Of a stretch of 64,000 bases of DNA, positions 23,679 through 32,901 are shown one piece after another. The stretch is from NCBI GenBank assembly GCA_965263345.1, contig CBDHHC010000006.1:1-64000 (forward strand). Reading direction: 5' to 3'. Position 1 is the stretch's first letter; every line of letters begins with the position of its first letter. The notes under the pieces are model-generated. The model was not told the origin of the DNA, made no database searches, and saw only the letters and a list, made by a program, of their open reading frames with translations. This stretch comes from CBDHHC01 sp965263345 (lineage in GTDB: Bacteria > Pseudomonadota > Alphaproteobacteria > Rhizobiales > CBDHHC01). The position numbers were made by a program, and so were the translations under genes.

Positions 23679-24071
23679 ATGAGTGAAAATGATGTTTCTT
23701 CAAAAAACTTACCACAAAAAGTAGATGACAGAGAGATTTCTGTCGAACAACTCCAGAAAAGAGAGGACAAAGTTCGATCTGGCTTTTGGAAAAAGTTTAG
23801 AAAGGTTTTGTCTCGCATCCCGTTTGCAGAAGATTTGCTTACTGCTTATTATTGCGCTATGGACCCAGAAACTCCCAGTTCTGTTCGGTATGTTTTATTA
23901 GGAGCACTGGCTTATTTTATTCTACCGCTTGATGGTATTCCTGACTTTATTATTGGCTTTGGGTTTGGCGATGATGCTGCGGTCCTGGCTCTGGCAATCT
24001 CAAGTGTTCAGGCTAATATCCTTCCTAAACACCGAAAAGCGGCTGAAGAGGCTTTGAAGGAAAACCAATAA
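23679..24071 (+). CDS. YkvA family (DUF1232) membrane-associated protein
   Basis: A 130-residue protein with an acidic, variable N-terminus and a DUF1232 domain (about 55-115): PFAEDLLTAYYCAMDPETPS, VRYVLLGALAYFILPLDGIPDFI, then GFGDDAAVLALAIS. The hydrophobic VLLGALAYFILPLD stretch probably lies in the membrane; the Pro-Leu-Asp...Pro-Asp motif is the family hallmark. The role is unknown. The frame is open from TTG 23673, but ATG 23679 is the more likely start. It follows the LON-domain gene by 80 bases on the same strand. Confidence 0.88.
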   Translation: MSENDVSSKNLPQKVDDREISVEQLQKREDKVRSGFWKKFRKVLSRIPFAEDLLTAYYCAMDPETPSSVRYVLLGALAYFILPLDGIPDFIIGFGFGDDAAVLALAISSVQANILPKHRKAAEEALKENQ

Positions 24072-24138
24072 GTCTTTGAATTATTTTATCCCGCTTGCTA
24101 AATATGCCATTTGAAACTTTAATTCATAGAGAAATTGA

Positions 24139-24672
24139 ATGCGTGGTTATTTTGCAATAGGTGCTGAAGGGATTTCAAAGAACATGAATCTGGGTAATCT
24201 TATTCGCTCAGCATATGCGTTTAATGCCCATTTTGTCTTTACAGTCGATGCTCATCCTAAAGCTTTGCGCGCTGGTTCAGATAGTTCGAGTGCCTTAACA
24301 CATCTGCCTTTGTATAATTGGGCAAGCGTTGATGAAATGCAATTGCCTCAATCCTGTAAGCTTGTTGGTGTTGAATTTTTAGAAGACGCTGTTGATTTGC
24401 CCAGTTTTTGCCATCCATTGAACGCTGCTTATGTTTTAGGGCCAGAAAAAGGGGTTCTTTCGAATCAAATGCTTGCGAAGTGTGATCATATTATTAAAAT
24501 ACCCACCAAGTTTTGTATCAATGTTGGTATTGCTGGTGCAATTATCATGTATGATCGTATAAAAAGTTTGGGGCGTTTTGCGCCAAAACCGCTATCTGAA
24601 TTAGCAAAAACTGAAAAAATTGCCGAACATAAACATGGAACACATCATAATTTTGAAACGCGTAAAGTTTAG
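24139..24672 (+). CDS. TrmH/SpoU family RNA 2'-O-methyltransferase
   Basis: A 177-residue SPOUT-class methyltransferase. SAM-knot motifs are visible: NMNLGNLIRSAYAFNAHFVF (motif 1, about 16-35, with NxGNLxR), AAYVLGPEKGVLS (motif 2, about 98-110) and IKIPTKFCINVGIAGAIIMY (motif 3, about 121-140). The C-terminal tail is basic and His-rich. The small size and motifs suit a tRNA or rRNA ribose methylase of the YacO/TrmH type; the target nucleotide cannot be assigned. It follows ykvA by 67 bases, same strand. Confidence 0.88.
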   Translation: MRGYFAIGAEGISKNMNLGNLIRSAYAFNAHFVFTVDAHPKALRAGSDSSSALTHLPLYNWASVDEMQLPQSCKLVGVEFLEDAVDLPSFCHPLNAAYVLGPEKGVLSNQMLAKCDHIIKIPTKFCINVGIAGAIIMYDRIKSLGRFAPKPLSELAKTEKIAEHKHGTHHNFETRKV

Positions 24673-24750
24673 GATGTGTTGCATTGTAAAAACAAATGTC
24701 TATAAGACATTATAAATATAAAAAATATAAGCTTATATCGGGAAGTTTCC

Positions 24751-25263
24751 ATGACTAAAAAAATTCTATATATCATTGGTATTATTATTTCTTTTACGCT
24801 TATACCGTCAGCATATGCGCAAAGTGCTAAGGTTGTTGCCACATTTAATGATTGGCAAGTCCATGTTTTTGGAGAAAAGAAAATTTGTTTTATTACATCC
24901 CAGCCAGTTAAGAAAGTTCTCTCAGAAAAGGGAACCAGAGGACAAATTGTTTTTTACATTACAAACTGGCCAAAGGATAAAGTTCATAATGAAATCAGTG
25001 TAAAAATTGGTTATCCATTTAAAGACGGTCATAAGCCTGTGGTCAAAATTGATGATCAATCTTTTAATTTTGTCAGCAAACAAGACAAGGCTTTTGTTGA
25101 AAAAACAGAACAAGAAGGCCAACTCATCGAAGCGATGAAAAAGGGTAAGAATATGATTGTCACCGGTGAATCCAGTAAAGGAAAAATTTCGACTGACACT
25201 TATTCTCTTACAGGCCTTTCAAAAGCTCTTGAAGAGCTTAATAAATTATGCCCGAAATCCTGA
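24751..25263 (+). CDS. invasion-associated locus B (IalB) family protein
   Basis: A 170-residue periplasmic protein with a clear signal peptide (MTKKILYIIGIIISFTLIPS, cleavage after AYA, about residue 23). The IalB core is visible: NDWQVHVFGEKKICFITSQP (about 34-53) with one Cys, YITNWPKDKVHNEISVKIGYPF (about 69-90), and a C-terminal DTYSLTGLSKALEELNKLC with the second Cys, so one disulfide is likely. Free-living Alphaproteobacteria carry several such proteins; the name comes from Bartonella, and no role in invasion is implied here. Confidence 0.9.
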   Translation: MTKKILYIIGIIISFTLIPSAYAQSAKVVATFNDWQVHVFGEKKICFITSQPVKKVLSEKGTRGQIVFYITNWPKDKVHNEISVKIGYPFKDGHKPVVKIDDQSFNFVSKQDKAFVEKTEQEGQLIEAMKKGKNMIVTGESSKGKISTDTYSLTGLSKALEELNKLCPKS

Positions 25264-25314
25264 TTTGATTAGGTAAGGGATTGTTAAATTTTACTTAACT
25301 GGAACTGATATTAT

Positions 25315-26523
25315 ATGACATCTCCCTTACCTTCAGGATCTGATAACCTGAAAGCAAATGAAGATATAGTACCTCATAAGATCTCCTTGATTGGTTTAAG
25401 TCGTGAAGAGATTGCTGAAAACCTTAAACAGGTTGGCGTTGCCGAAAAAGCTCTTCGGATGCGCTCTAATCAGTTATGGAACTGGATTTACGTTCGAGGT
25501 GTGACAGATTTTGAAGAGATGACGAACATCTCTAAAGATTTGCGCGAAACACTCATTCAACATTTTTCTATTGCCCGACCAGAAATTGTTACTGAACAAA
25601 TCTCTATTGATGGGACAAGAAAATGGTTATTGCGTCTTGCTGCCAGCCGTCCTGGTGAAAAGGCACCTGAAGTTGAAGCTGTTTATATTCCAGAAGAAAC
25701 ACGTGGAACATTGTGTATTTCCAGCCAGGTTGGTTGCACCTTAACATGCACATTTTGCCATACGGGCACTCAAAAGCTTGTACGTAATCTTACTGCTGGG
25801 GAAATTATTAGCCAGATTATGATCGCACGAGACAAAGTTGGTGAGTGGCCTGATGCAACACGTCCGACTGACGGTCTTATTCCAACTGGCGAGCGTGCCA
25901 TTACGAATATTGTTTTGATGGGAATGGGAGAACCCCTTTATAATTTTGATAATGTCAAACACTCTCTTGAAATCTTAAGTGATTGTGAAGGCCTTTCTAT
26001 CTCCAAGCGCCGTATTACATTGTCTACGTCTGGTGTTGTTCCGATGATAGAACGTTGTGGCGAGGAAATTGGAGTTATGCTCGCGATTTCGCTCCATGCG
26101 GTTCGTGATGATCTTCGCGATGAACTTGTACCGATTAATAAAAAATACCCAATAAAAGAGCTTCTTGATGCCTGCCGAAACTATCCTGGTGTCTCAAATG
26201 CAAGGCGAATTACATTTGAATATGTGATGTTAAAGGATGTGAATGACTCGCTGGCTGATGCTAAAAAGCTGGTTAAGCTTCTTGCTGGCATTCCAGCAAA
26301 AATAAACCTGATCCCCTTCAACCCCTGGCCAGGAGCTCCTTATGAATGTTCTGATTGGGAGCAAATCGAAAAGTTTGCTGATATTGTAAACAAAGCAGGT
26401 TATGCCAGCCCAGTTCGAACCCCTAGAGGGCGAGACATTATGGCTGCCTGCGGACAGCTTAAATCTGCTAGTGTTAAACTCAAAGCCAGCTTGAGAAAAG
26501 AATTAGAAAAGACAAATCAATAA
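25315..26523 (+). CDS. rlmN: RlmN, 23S rRNA A2503/tRNA A37 C2-methyltransferase
   Basis: A 402-residue radical SAM enzyme that methylates C2 of adenosine 2503 in 23S rRNA and A37 in some tRNAs. The 4Fe-4S motif is at Cys141, Cys145 and Cys148 (GCTLTCTFCHTG). The N-terminal RNA-binding accessory domain includes RSNQLWNWIYVRGV, and the glycine motif VLMGMGEPLYN is present. The catalytic Cys that receives the methyl group is expected in the C-terminal RGRDIMAACGQL, which is intact. ATG 25315 has no strong ribosome site. It is followed 12 bases later by a membrane protein gene, likely in one operon. Confidence 0.97.
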   Translation: MTSPLPSGSDNLKANEDIVPHKISLIGLSREEIAENLKQVGVAEKALRMRSNQLWNWIYVRGVTDFEEMTNISKDLRETLIQHFSIARPEIVTEQISIDGTRKWLLRLAASRPGEKAPEVEAVYIPEETRGTLCISSQVGCTLTCTFCHTGTQKLVRNLTAGEIISQIMIARDKVGEWPDATRPTDGLIPTGERAITNIVLMGMGEPLYNFDNVKHSLEILSDCEGLSISKRRITLSTSGVVPMIERCGEEIGVMLAISLHAVRDDLRDELVPINKKYPIKELLDACRNYPGVSNARRITFEYVMLKDVNDSLADAKKLVKLLAGIPAKINLIPFNPWPGAPYECSDWEQIEKFADIVNKAGYASPVRTPRGRDIMAACGQLKSASVKLKASLRKELEKTNQ

Positions 26524-26535
26524 GGAGCTATCAGG

Positions 26536-26970
26536 ATGAGAGTTATTGGGCGATTTTTACTTGTTGCTTTTGCTTTTTTTGTCTCAATAATTATAGCCCT
26601 CATCGTGATGGTTTATCTTGGGGGTAAAGAGTTAGGCGCAAGTTATACCTCTGAGATTGTCGAGTTTGATCCTAGTTTAAGCTATCTTAATGATATTATT
26701 GGGGTCGGTCTTTTTATCGTTTCTGTTGGACCCGCTCTTACGATATTGCCGGCACTTATCGCCGTTATTGTTGGTGAAGTCGCTCAAATCAGGTCCGTTA
26801 TTTATTATATGCTGGCAGGTGGCTTAGCGGTTCTGGCTATTCCTTTTCTTTATACAACAGGTGATGGCATTAGTTATGCTGCACCGAACACAAGATATAT
26901 GATTATTTTTTCAGCTTCAGGATTTATTGCAGGTTTTATCTATTGGTTACTAGCCGGTCGCCGTGCTTAA
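26536..26970 (+). CDS. hypothetical four-helix membrane protein
   Basis: A 144-residue inner-membrane protein with about four hydrophobic helices: residues about 7-28, 52-80, 90-107 and 118-138, and a short polar loop after the first. No conserved motif of a transporter is visible. It starts after AAGGAG 12 bases behind rlmN, so it is probably co-transcribed. It ends RRA and is followed by an AT-rich gap of 173 bases. No family was recognised. Confidence 0.75.
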   Translation: MRVIGRFLLVAFAFFVSIIIALIVMVYLGGKELGASYTSEIVEFDPSLSYLNDIIGVGLFIVSVGPALTILPALIAVIVGEVAQIRSVIYYMLAGGLAVLAIPFLYTTGDGISYAAPNTRYMIIFSASGFIAGFIYWLLAGRRA

Positions 26971-27143
26971 AGCATGTAAAAAGTCTAAAATTATAATAAT
27001 AAATTATGTCATGCCTAAATTTTCTGTTATCTTTTTTTATTCTACCATTGATGAAAAGAAATAAATTTCTTATTATGCATTTATCTCAAAAACTATTTTA
27101 TTAAATTACTTGTTTTATAATTTTTAAATTTGGTATTTTACAA

Positions 27144-27641
27144 ATGTATATTTGTTTTTACTGCAGATCTTGCATTTTTATTCTTTTTTTGTGCGTCGTC
27201 GTTTCTGGGTGTGCAGATCAGAAAGCTGCACAAAATACTCTTATTGTTTCTCCTATCGCTAATATTCAACAAAAACCGATTGCCGAGCAAAACATTCATA
27301 TACCGCAAAAATTTGATCCCCGGGAGCCTATTGGATTTGTTACTGAATTCCATCAAAAACAGATCTGGATCCATGATAAAGCTTATGGCACAAAAATATT
27401 ACAAATAGCACATCATGACTTTCCTCGAAGGAGGCTGCCTGGTCTTACTATTCTTGGAACCCCTATCTATAAGCAAGATGCCTCTTATTTTGAAATCGCT
27501 TTACCCAGTGGAAAAACTGGATGGATTGATAAATCTGTAGCGCTAACCCCAGCGCGTCCCTGTCCTCCAGAAAGTGTGTCCAGTCCCTCAACTCCTCGTG
27601 GACCTGTCTCAAGTGGATCAGGAAGTGTGTCATGTTATTAA
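27144..27641 (+). CDS. putative lipoprotein with SH3-like domain (165 aa)
   Basis: A lipoprotein precursor: a hydrophobic signal ending in a lipobox VVVSGC with the acylated Cys at about residue 23. The mature part is hydrophilic, with DPREPIGFVTEFHQKQIWIHD (about 57-77) followed by an apparent bacterial SH3-like strand set (YFEIALPSGKTGWIDKSVAL, about 115-134), and a Ser/Pro-rich end (SVSSPSTPRGPVSSGSGS). SH3-like domains often bind peptidoglycan or protein partners. Its last 10 bases overlap the start of the M48 protease lipoprotein gene, so the two are translationally coupled and probably act together at the outer membrane. Confidence 0.75.
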   Translation: MYICFYCRSCIFILFLCVVVSGCADQKAAQNTLIVSPIANIQQKPIAEQNIHIPQKFDPREPIGFVTEFHQKQIWIHDKAYGTKILQIAHHDFPRRRLPGLTILGTPIYKQDASYFEIALPSGKTGWIDKSVALTPARPCPPESVSSPSTPRGPVSSGSGSVSCY

Positions 27642-29221
27642 AATTTATTAAGACCTATTGTTGTATTTTCATAGTCTTTGCCTTCTTAAGCGGATGTGGC
27701 GCTACTATCGGTCAGGTTGGTCTTGGAGAACATTCTAAAGCTCAAAAACTTGTTCATTTACAGCCTGGAGAAAATGTAAAAGTTTCTTTAGTAAAATTTG
27801 CTGAAAACCCCTCTTCATCTTCCACGGGACTAGGTGGCTTTACAGTCATCCGTGATGAAAAAATTGAGAAATACCTCCGATCTATTGCCAAAAGACTCTT
27901 AAAGTACTGGCATGGAGAGAGGCCAGAACGCATTGGCATATTTGTTATAGATGGACCTTATGTGAAAGGATATGCAACACCTTCAGGAGATATTTTTATC
28001 AGTCTTGGTGCATTTGATAGGTTGAAATCAGAAGATGAACTGGCAGCCCTTATAGCTCATGAAATGGGACATTTGCTTTTAAAGCACTTTAAGGATGAAA
28101 AAGGAATTCGTCAGGCTGCAAAAGTTGCAAATGTTGCAGGTTCAATATGGAGCACACGAAGTATTATAAACAATACAAGTGTTAGCTCACATAATAACCT
28201 GGTACATGTCTCTACAAATCAAAACGCTGTTGCCCAAGACCGTTTCCAGGGACACATCCTTAGAGAAGGATTTGCAATCTTAACCGAAGACATTCTTCTT
28301 CATGGACATTCCAGACTTCAGGAGTATCAGGCTGATCAGTTTTCAGGAGAAAATATGAAATATGCTGGGTATGATCATACAGCTCTTTTTGAAGTTTTGG
28401 AACGTATTCGATCAGGCGAAAAAGAACAGGCAAAAATTAAACAGGACATACCAAAAGTTTATTCTATAGATGGTTTCATATCAACTTTCGCAACAACAGC
28501 TTTGGGGAATGTCCGTAAATATCTCAGGAGAACTCATCCTAAGGCTGAAGACAGGATTAAAAGCCTTTCCAAACATTTGTCCTCACACTTTGGACAAGGG
28601 GCGCAAGTTCGACCAACAGTTAAGCGTTTTCATTCTCAAATTACAGCAGGGCGATTTGGGCGTATTTTAAAAATACACAGGCTTTCTGCAGAAGCTCTTA
28701 AACATGCAAAATTGAAAAACTTTACAAAAGCTAAAAAATATATAAAGAAAGCGCTGACTTATAAAGAATCCAAGTATCCTGATACTCGACTGGTGATTTA
28801 TAATATTTTGATTGAAGCTAATGAAAAAAATAGAGCTTATCAACTTCTGAGACATGCTGACAAAAGTCTGGGCGCATCCTTGAGCTTCTATGTGACTTTA
28901 GCAAAAGAATATACTTCACGTAAAAAACGTCATGAGTTAGATCAACTTTATTATCATGCCGAACGTAAATTGCCCTATTCAAGTATGATTTATCTCTCTC
29001 AGATAGATTCATACAGAAAATTGAATGATTTTGAGAAAGTGAATTCAATACTTAAAAAATGTGAGCTTAATGGCGATAAGCAGCTACTAAAACACTGTAA
29101 ACTTGCCGTAGCTGGTAAATCACTTGATGATGACTATAAAAACAAAGGCAGTCAACTTTTCAAAAACCTTACAAATTCAGGTGAGATGATAAAGGGTTTG
29201 ATAGAAAAAAGGACCTTCTAA
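27632..29221 (+). CDS. M48 family metalloprotease lipoprotein (BepA/LoiP-like)
   Basis: A 529-residue lipoprotein: lipobox FLSGC with Cys22, an M48 zinc protease domain with IAHEMGHLLLKHF (about 142-154, HExxH) and the third ligand in LQEYQADQFSGE (about 230-241), followed by TPR-like helices (about 340-500, LSAEALKHAKLKNFTKAKKY). M48 plus TPR is the layout of BepA/YfgC, which trims and assembles outer-membrane proteins. A long insertion (about 155-225, with many Ser, Asn and Val) separates the zinc motifs; it contains the SSHNNLVHVSTNQ stretch. It overlaps the preceding lipoprotein gene by 10 bases. Lipoprotein plus protease suggests an envelope quality-control pair. Confidence 0.87.
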   Translation: MLLKFIKTYCCIFIVFAFLSGCGATIGQVGLGEHSKAQKLVHLQPGENVKVSLVKFAENPSSSSTGLGGFTVIRDEKIEKYLRSIAKRLLKYWHGERPERIGIFVIDGPYVKGYATPSGDIFISLGAFDRLKSEDELAALIAHEMGHLLLKHFKDEKGIRQAAKVANVAGSIWSTRSIINNTSVSSHNNLVHVSTNQNAVAQDRFQGHILREGFAILTEDILLHGHSRLQEYQADQFSGENMKYAGYDHTALFEVLERIRSGEKEQAKIKQDIPKVYSIDGFISTFATTALGNVRKYLRRTHPKAEDRIKSLSKHLSSHFGQGAQVRPTVKRFHSQITAGRFGRILKIHRLSAEALKHAKLKNFTKAKKYIKKALTYKESKYPDTRLVIYNILIEANEKNRAYQLLRHADKSLGASLSFYVTLAKEYTSRKKRHELDQLYYHAERKLPYSSMIYLSQIDSYRKLNDFEKVNSILKKCELNGDKQLLKHCKLAVAGKSLDDDYKNKGSQLFKNLTNSGEMIKGLIEKRTF

Positions 29222-29361
29222 GAAAATCTTTTTCCTAAATATAAATTTTATGTTGCGGTGCACAATAAATAAATATATAGTATTTTCTGGAAAATTAACT
29301 TCGTTGATATGAATTGGCTTGATACTGGCTTCAATTCTAAAATCACTTGTTAGGAAATATC

Positions 29362-29895
29362 ATGTTTGCACCTGGCTTTGCATCACAGAATGCTTTTTAC
29401 AAATCCTTCGTCAATTTATCTATTGCTCAAATGGAAGCCTGTGCAGAGCTCACTATTCAAAATATTAAAGTTTCTACAAATCTTATGAAACAGACGCTTG
29501 GTGCGACAACGTCAAAATCCAGTACATCTGGAGTTCCCAGTGTCTTTCCTACGCAACTGAACTATATTCCTAATTTGTTTAAATCTAACCAAGGGTTCGA
29601 AACTCCATTTTCGCATGCTTTTGATATATTTAAGTTTTATCAGAAACCTTCATGGCCTACTTCTCCTTTTCAAGCCATGATGCCTATGCCTCAATATATG
29701 CCTAATACTTTCAATATGTTTCCTTTTGGGAAAACATTTCCTTATAGTTTTCCGACAGCTTTTTCGCAATTTCCTTCATCTCAACAAGGTATGAATTTGC
29801 GCGGCATGATGATGTTTTTTGATATTCCTCTTGATGGGATGAACCAAAACTCACCTATGGTAAAATTTATTGAGATGTTTCAACTTAAAGACTAA
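29362..29895 (+). CDS. phasin-like protein with Met/Phe/Pro-rich C-terminus
   Basis: A 177-residue protein that I recognise only in part. Residues 1-50 form an amphipathic helix (FVNLSIAQMEACAELTIQN, KVSTNLMKQTLGA) like the helices of phasin family proteins that coat PHB granules. Residues about 65-150 are unusually rich in Met, Phe, Pro, Gln and Ser (FQAMMPMPQYMPNTFNMFPF), with almost no charge. The start is ATG 29362 after TAGGAA (29351-29356) and not the upstream TTG 29347. A clear phasin gene lies at 37440 and the organism evidently makes PHB. It may be a granule-associated or surface protein; this is inference. Confidence 0.65.
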   Translation: MFAPGFASQNAFYKSFVNLSIAQMEACAELTIQNIKVSTNLMKQTLGATTSKSSTSGVPSVFPTQLNYIPNLFKSNQGFETPFSHAFDIFKFYQKPSWPTSPFQAMMPMPQYMPNTFNMFPFGKTFPYSFPTAFSQFPSSQQGMNLRGMMMFFDIPLDGMNQNSPMVKFIEMFQLKD

Positions 29896-30093
29896 TGCAT
29901 TTGATGCATCTTCTATTTGATCTTTGTTTGAGGCATATTAAGTGCATTCTCGCTTGCATTCTCACAGTCAAAGTTCTAAAGACCTGAGTTAAAGTTTTCT
30001 TGATTAAGTCACTTTATCCAGACTTTTAAATTAATTATTTATTTGCGTGACTTGGTCTTGATTTGGAATATTAGTGCATCAGGATAGATCATC

Positions 30094-31317
30094 ATGGCAG
30101 TTGACAAAAATATCAATAAAGTTGTTTTAGCGTATTCAGGCGGACTCGATACCTCCATTATTCTTAAATGGTTACAAACAACATATGACTGTGAAGTTGT
30201 GACTTTTACGGCAGATCTGGGACAAGGTGAAGAATTAGAACCTGCACGTAAAAAAGCTGAAATGCTTGGCATCAAAGAAATATATATTGATGACTTACGA
30301 GAAGAGTTTATTAGCAATTATGTGTACCCAATGTTTCGCGCTAATGCGCTTTATGAAGGTGTTTATCTCTTGGGTACTTCTATTGCTCGTCCTTTGATTT
30401 CGAAACGTCTTATTGAAATTGCAGAAGAAACTGGTGCAGATGCAATCTCGCATGGAGCTACTGGTAAGGGTAATGATCAGGTTCGTTTTGAGCTTTCAGC
30501 TTATGCACTTAACCCAGATATTAAAGTGATAGCTCCATGGCGAGAATGGGAATTGAAAAGCCGGACTGATTTAATTGAATTTGCTGAGAAGCATCAAATT
30601 CCAGTTCCAAAAGACAAACGAGGTGAAGCTCCATTTTCTGTTGATGCTAACCTTCTGCATTCTTCCTCTGAAGGAAAAGTTCTTGAAGATCCATGGGAAG
30701 AAGCACCTTCTTATGTGTTCCAGCGTTCTGTCTCTCCTGAAGAGGCTCCTGATCAAGCTACGTATATTGAACTTGGTTTTGAGAAAGGTGATGCTGTTTC
30801 ATTGAATGGTGAGCGGCTTTCTCCTGCCACCTTATTTGCAAAGTTAAATGATCTTGGACGTGACAATGGTATTGGCCGCATTGATATGGTTGAGAACCGA
30901 TTTGTTGGCATGAAGTCTCGTGGAATTTATGAAACTCCTGGTGGGACTATTTTATTACAAGCTCATCGTGCAATTGAGTCTCTTACGCTTGACCGTGGAG
31001 CAGCACATTTGAAAGATGAGTTGATGCCTAAATATGCCGAGCTTATTTACAATGGTTTCTGGTTTTCTCCTGAACGAGAAATGTTACAGGCCGCTATTGA
31101 TAAATCTCAAGAACATGTTGAAGGTCTTGTGCGCCTTAAACTCTATAAAGGTAATGTTATTGTCGTGGGGCGTCAGAGCGATAAATCTCTTTATTCTGAA
31201 GACATTGTGACTTTTGAAGATGATGCTGGGGCTTATGATCAAAAAGATGCTCAAGGCTTTATTAAACTTAATGCTTTGAGACTTCGCCAATATGCACGTC
31301 GCAACCTAAAGACCTAA
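30094..31317 (+). CDS. argG: argininosuccinate synthase
   Basis: A 407-residue type 1 argininosuccinate synthase: it joins citrulline and aspartate with ATP in arginine biosynthesis. Diagnostic motifs are the ATP loop AYSGGLDTSI (about 13-22), ISHGATGKGNDQVRFE (about 114-129) and the C-terminal GRQSDKSLYSEDIVTF. The length matches the family (400-410). A divergent AT-rich leader of 198 bases precedes it with no clear riboswitch. An SDR gene begins three bases after the stop, so the two are co-transcribed. Confidence 0.97.
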   Translation: MAVDKNINKVVLAYSGGLDTSIILKWLQTTYDCEVVTFTADLGQGEELEPARKKAEMLGIKEIYIDDLREEFISNYVYPMFRANALYEGVYLLGTSIARPLISKRLIEIAEETGADAISHGATGKGNDQVRFELSAYALNPDIKVIAPWREWELKSRTDLIEFAEKHQIPVPKDKRGEAPFSVDANLLHSSSEGKVLEDPWEEAPSYVFQRSVSPEEAPDQATYIELGFEKGDAVSLNGERLSPATLFAKLNDLGRDNGIGRIDMVENRFVGMKSRGIYETPGGTILLQAHRAIESLTLDRGAAHLKDELMPKYAELIYNGFWFSPEREMLQAAIDKSQEHVEGLVRLKLYKGNVIVVGRQSDKSLYSEDIVTFEDDAGAYDQKDAQGFIKLNALRLRQYARRNLKT

Positions 31318-31320
31318 GAT

Positions 31321-32079
31321 ATGATCAAGTCAGCTATTATTACTGGAGGAGGAAGCGGTATTGGGAGAGCTTTATGTCATAAGCTCTCTGATAATGGCAT
31401 CAATGTTCTTGCGATAGGACGTCGACATCATGCGCTGGAAGAAACTGCTTCCTATGCTGGAGGTCTTATTAAGCCATTTTCTGCAGATATAACTGACTTT
31501 GGTTGTTACGATAAAATTTTAGAAACTACTCGACAAATGCATAAACCTGTTGGTTTATTTCATGGTGCTGGGCATTTTCAGATAGGAAAACTTTCCAAAC
31601 TGGATCAACCCTCCTGGCAGAAATCATTTGAAATAAATGTTTCTGCTCGTTTTTTATTAACTCAGGCTCTCCTTTCTGTTTTAGAAGGTGGTCGCGTTTT
31701 GTTTATAGGATCAGATGCTGGAAACAAGGTACGTTTTGGAGCTGCTGCTTATTCAATTGCACAAGCAGCCTCTCAAGTATTATACGAAGGTCTCAGGAAA
31801 GAGCTTGAGGGTATAAATATTGCTGTTGGTCTGTTTAAACCTGGATTGGTGAAAACTGATATGGTTGATACCTTTATGAATGTTTCTGAAGAAGAGTTTC
31901 CAGATGTAACATTTTACCGAGACTGGGTTAAAAAAGGCGAGCTTGTGATGCCTGAAACTATAGCAGATTTTGCAAGATGGCTTTTGATAACTGTCAATCG
32001 TGATGAGTTTAAAGAAAAAATCTGGGATATTAGAGAAGGTTTTCATCATAAAAACTGGTTAAATGGATCGCTATATTAG
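31321..32079 (+). CDS. short-chain dehydrogenase/reductase, catalytic Lys replaced
   Basis: A 252-residue SDR-fold protein with the N-terminal nucleotide-binding motif TGGGSGIGRALC (about 8-19), HGAGHF instead of the more usual NNAG, the catalytic Ser in LFIGSDAG (about 127-134) and the Tyr in AAYSIAQAAS (about 142-151). The canonical YxxxK has Gln where Lys should be (Y-S-I-A-Q). Either the enzyme uses a variant mechanism or it has lost activity and acts as a structural or regulatory protein. It starts three bases after argG and shares its transcript. The function is not predictable. Confidence 0.82.
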   Translation: MIKSAIITGGGSGIGRALCHKLSDNGINVLAIGRRHHALEETASYAGGLIKPFSADITDFGCYDKILETTRQMHKPVGLFHGAGHFQIGKLSKLDQPSWQKSFEINVSARFLLTQALLSVLEGGRVLFIGSDAGNKVRFGAAAYSIAQAASQVLYEGLRKELEGINIAVGLFKPGLVKTDMVDTFMNVSEEEFPDVTFYRDWVKKGELVMPETIADFARWLLITVNRDEFKEKIWDIREGFHHKNWLNGSLY

Positions 32080-32165
32080 AACGCCATCATCTTAATTCTG
32101 GTCATTTGTTAAGTGCTTATTTATTATCACAAAGACTATATATATTACATTCATATCAATCATGT

Positions 32166-32690
32166 ATGATGGTTCTTATGAGTAATATGAATGATATCAT
32201 AACAATACGTTCTGCTCAGGTTTCAGATGCCAATGAATTAGCAGCCGTTCATGAAGCTGCTTGGCGTTATACTTATTTTGGTGTCATATCCGGACTCGAT
32301 GTTGAACGGTATATTGCTAAAAAAGGGACTCATTGGTGGGCAATGTTTCTGAAACGCAAGCCTAATATTCTTGTTATGAGTTTTGATCATTCTATTGCTG
32401 GTTATGCAAATATAGGACATATTAGAAATCAATCTCTTCCCTATACCGCTGAAATAACCGAACTTTATTTTCACCCAACTTATCACGGACTTGGACTTGG
32501 CCGGAAACTTTTTACGGAAGCTAAAAACAAACTTAAAAATAATGGACTTAAAGGTTTATTTGTTTGGGCTTTGGAAGATAATCATCCAGCTATGAAATTT
32601 TATGCCCAAATGGGTGGGCAAATTGTTGCACAACAAACAGAGACATTTGGTCAGTCTATTGTAAAAAAGATAGGGTTTGGCTGGAATTAA
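32166..32690 (+). CDS. GNAT family N-acetyltransferase
   Basis: A GNAT-fold acetyltransferase of about 174 residues from ATG 32166. The acetyl-CoA site is HGLGLGRKLFTEAKNKL (R/QxxGxG/A type), preceded by the strand AEITELYFHP and followed by GLFVWALEDNHPAMKFYAQMG, the typical Asn and Tyr. The frame is open from TTG 32106; ATGs at 32166, 32178 and 32187 are all possible starts and none has a strong ribosome site. The N-terminal ITIRSAQVSDANELAAVHEAAW is the usual GNAT beginning, so the start lies before codon 28 of the long frame. The substrate is unknown. Confidence 0.87.
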   Translation: MMVLMSNMNDIITIRSAQVSDANELAAVHEAAWRYTYFGVISGLDVERYIAKKGTHWWAMFLKRKPNILVMSFDHSIAGYANIGHIRNQSLPYTAEITELYFHPTYHGLGLGRKLFTEAKNKLKNNGLKGLFVWALEDNHPAMKFYAQMGGQIVAQQTETFGQSIVKKIGFGWN

Positions 32691-32901
32691 CCCTTTATTC
32701 ATCGGTTTTCTCATCTCAATTCCCATAAAGCTTAGAGTCATTTTATCTGGTTATCTTGCTTCAGATGTGTTAAGGGATGCGCGATTTTAGATAGAAAACC
32801 AGAAAATTCCTTAAGAAATCATTTTATATCTAACTCTCTAAGAGATGATTTTAGAGAGACTTTCTTACTGGAAATTACAAAACAAACGGACTTACAGCCT
32901 T

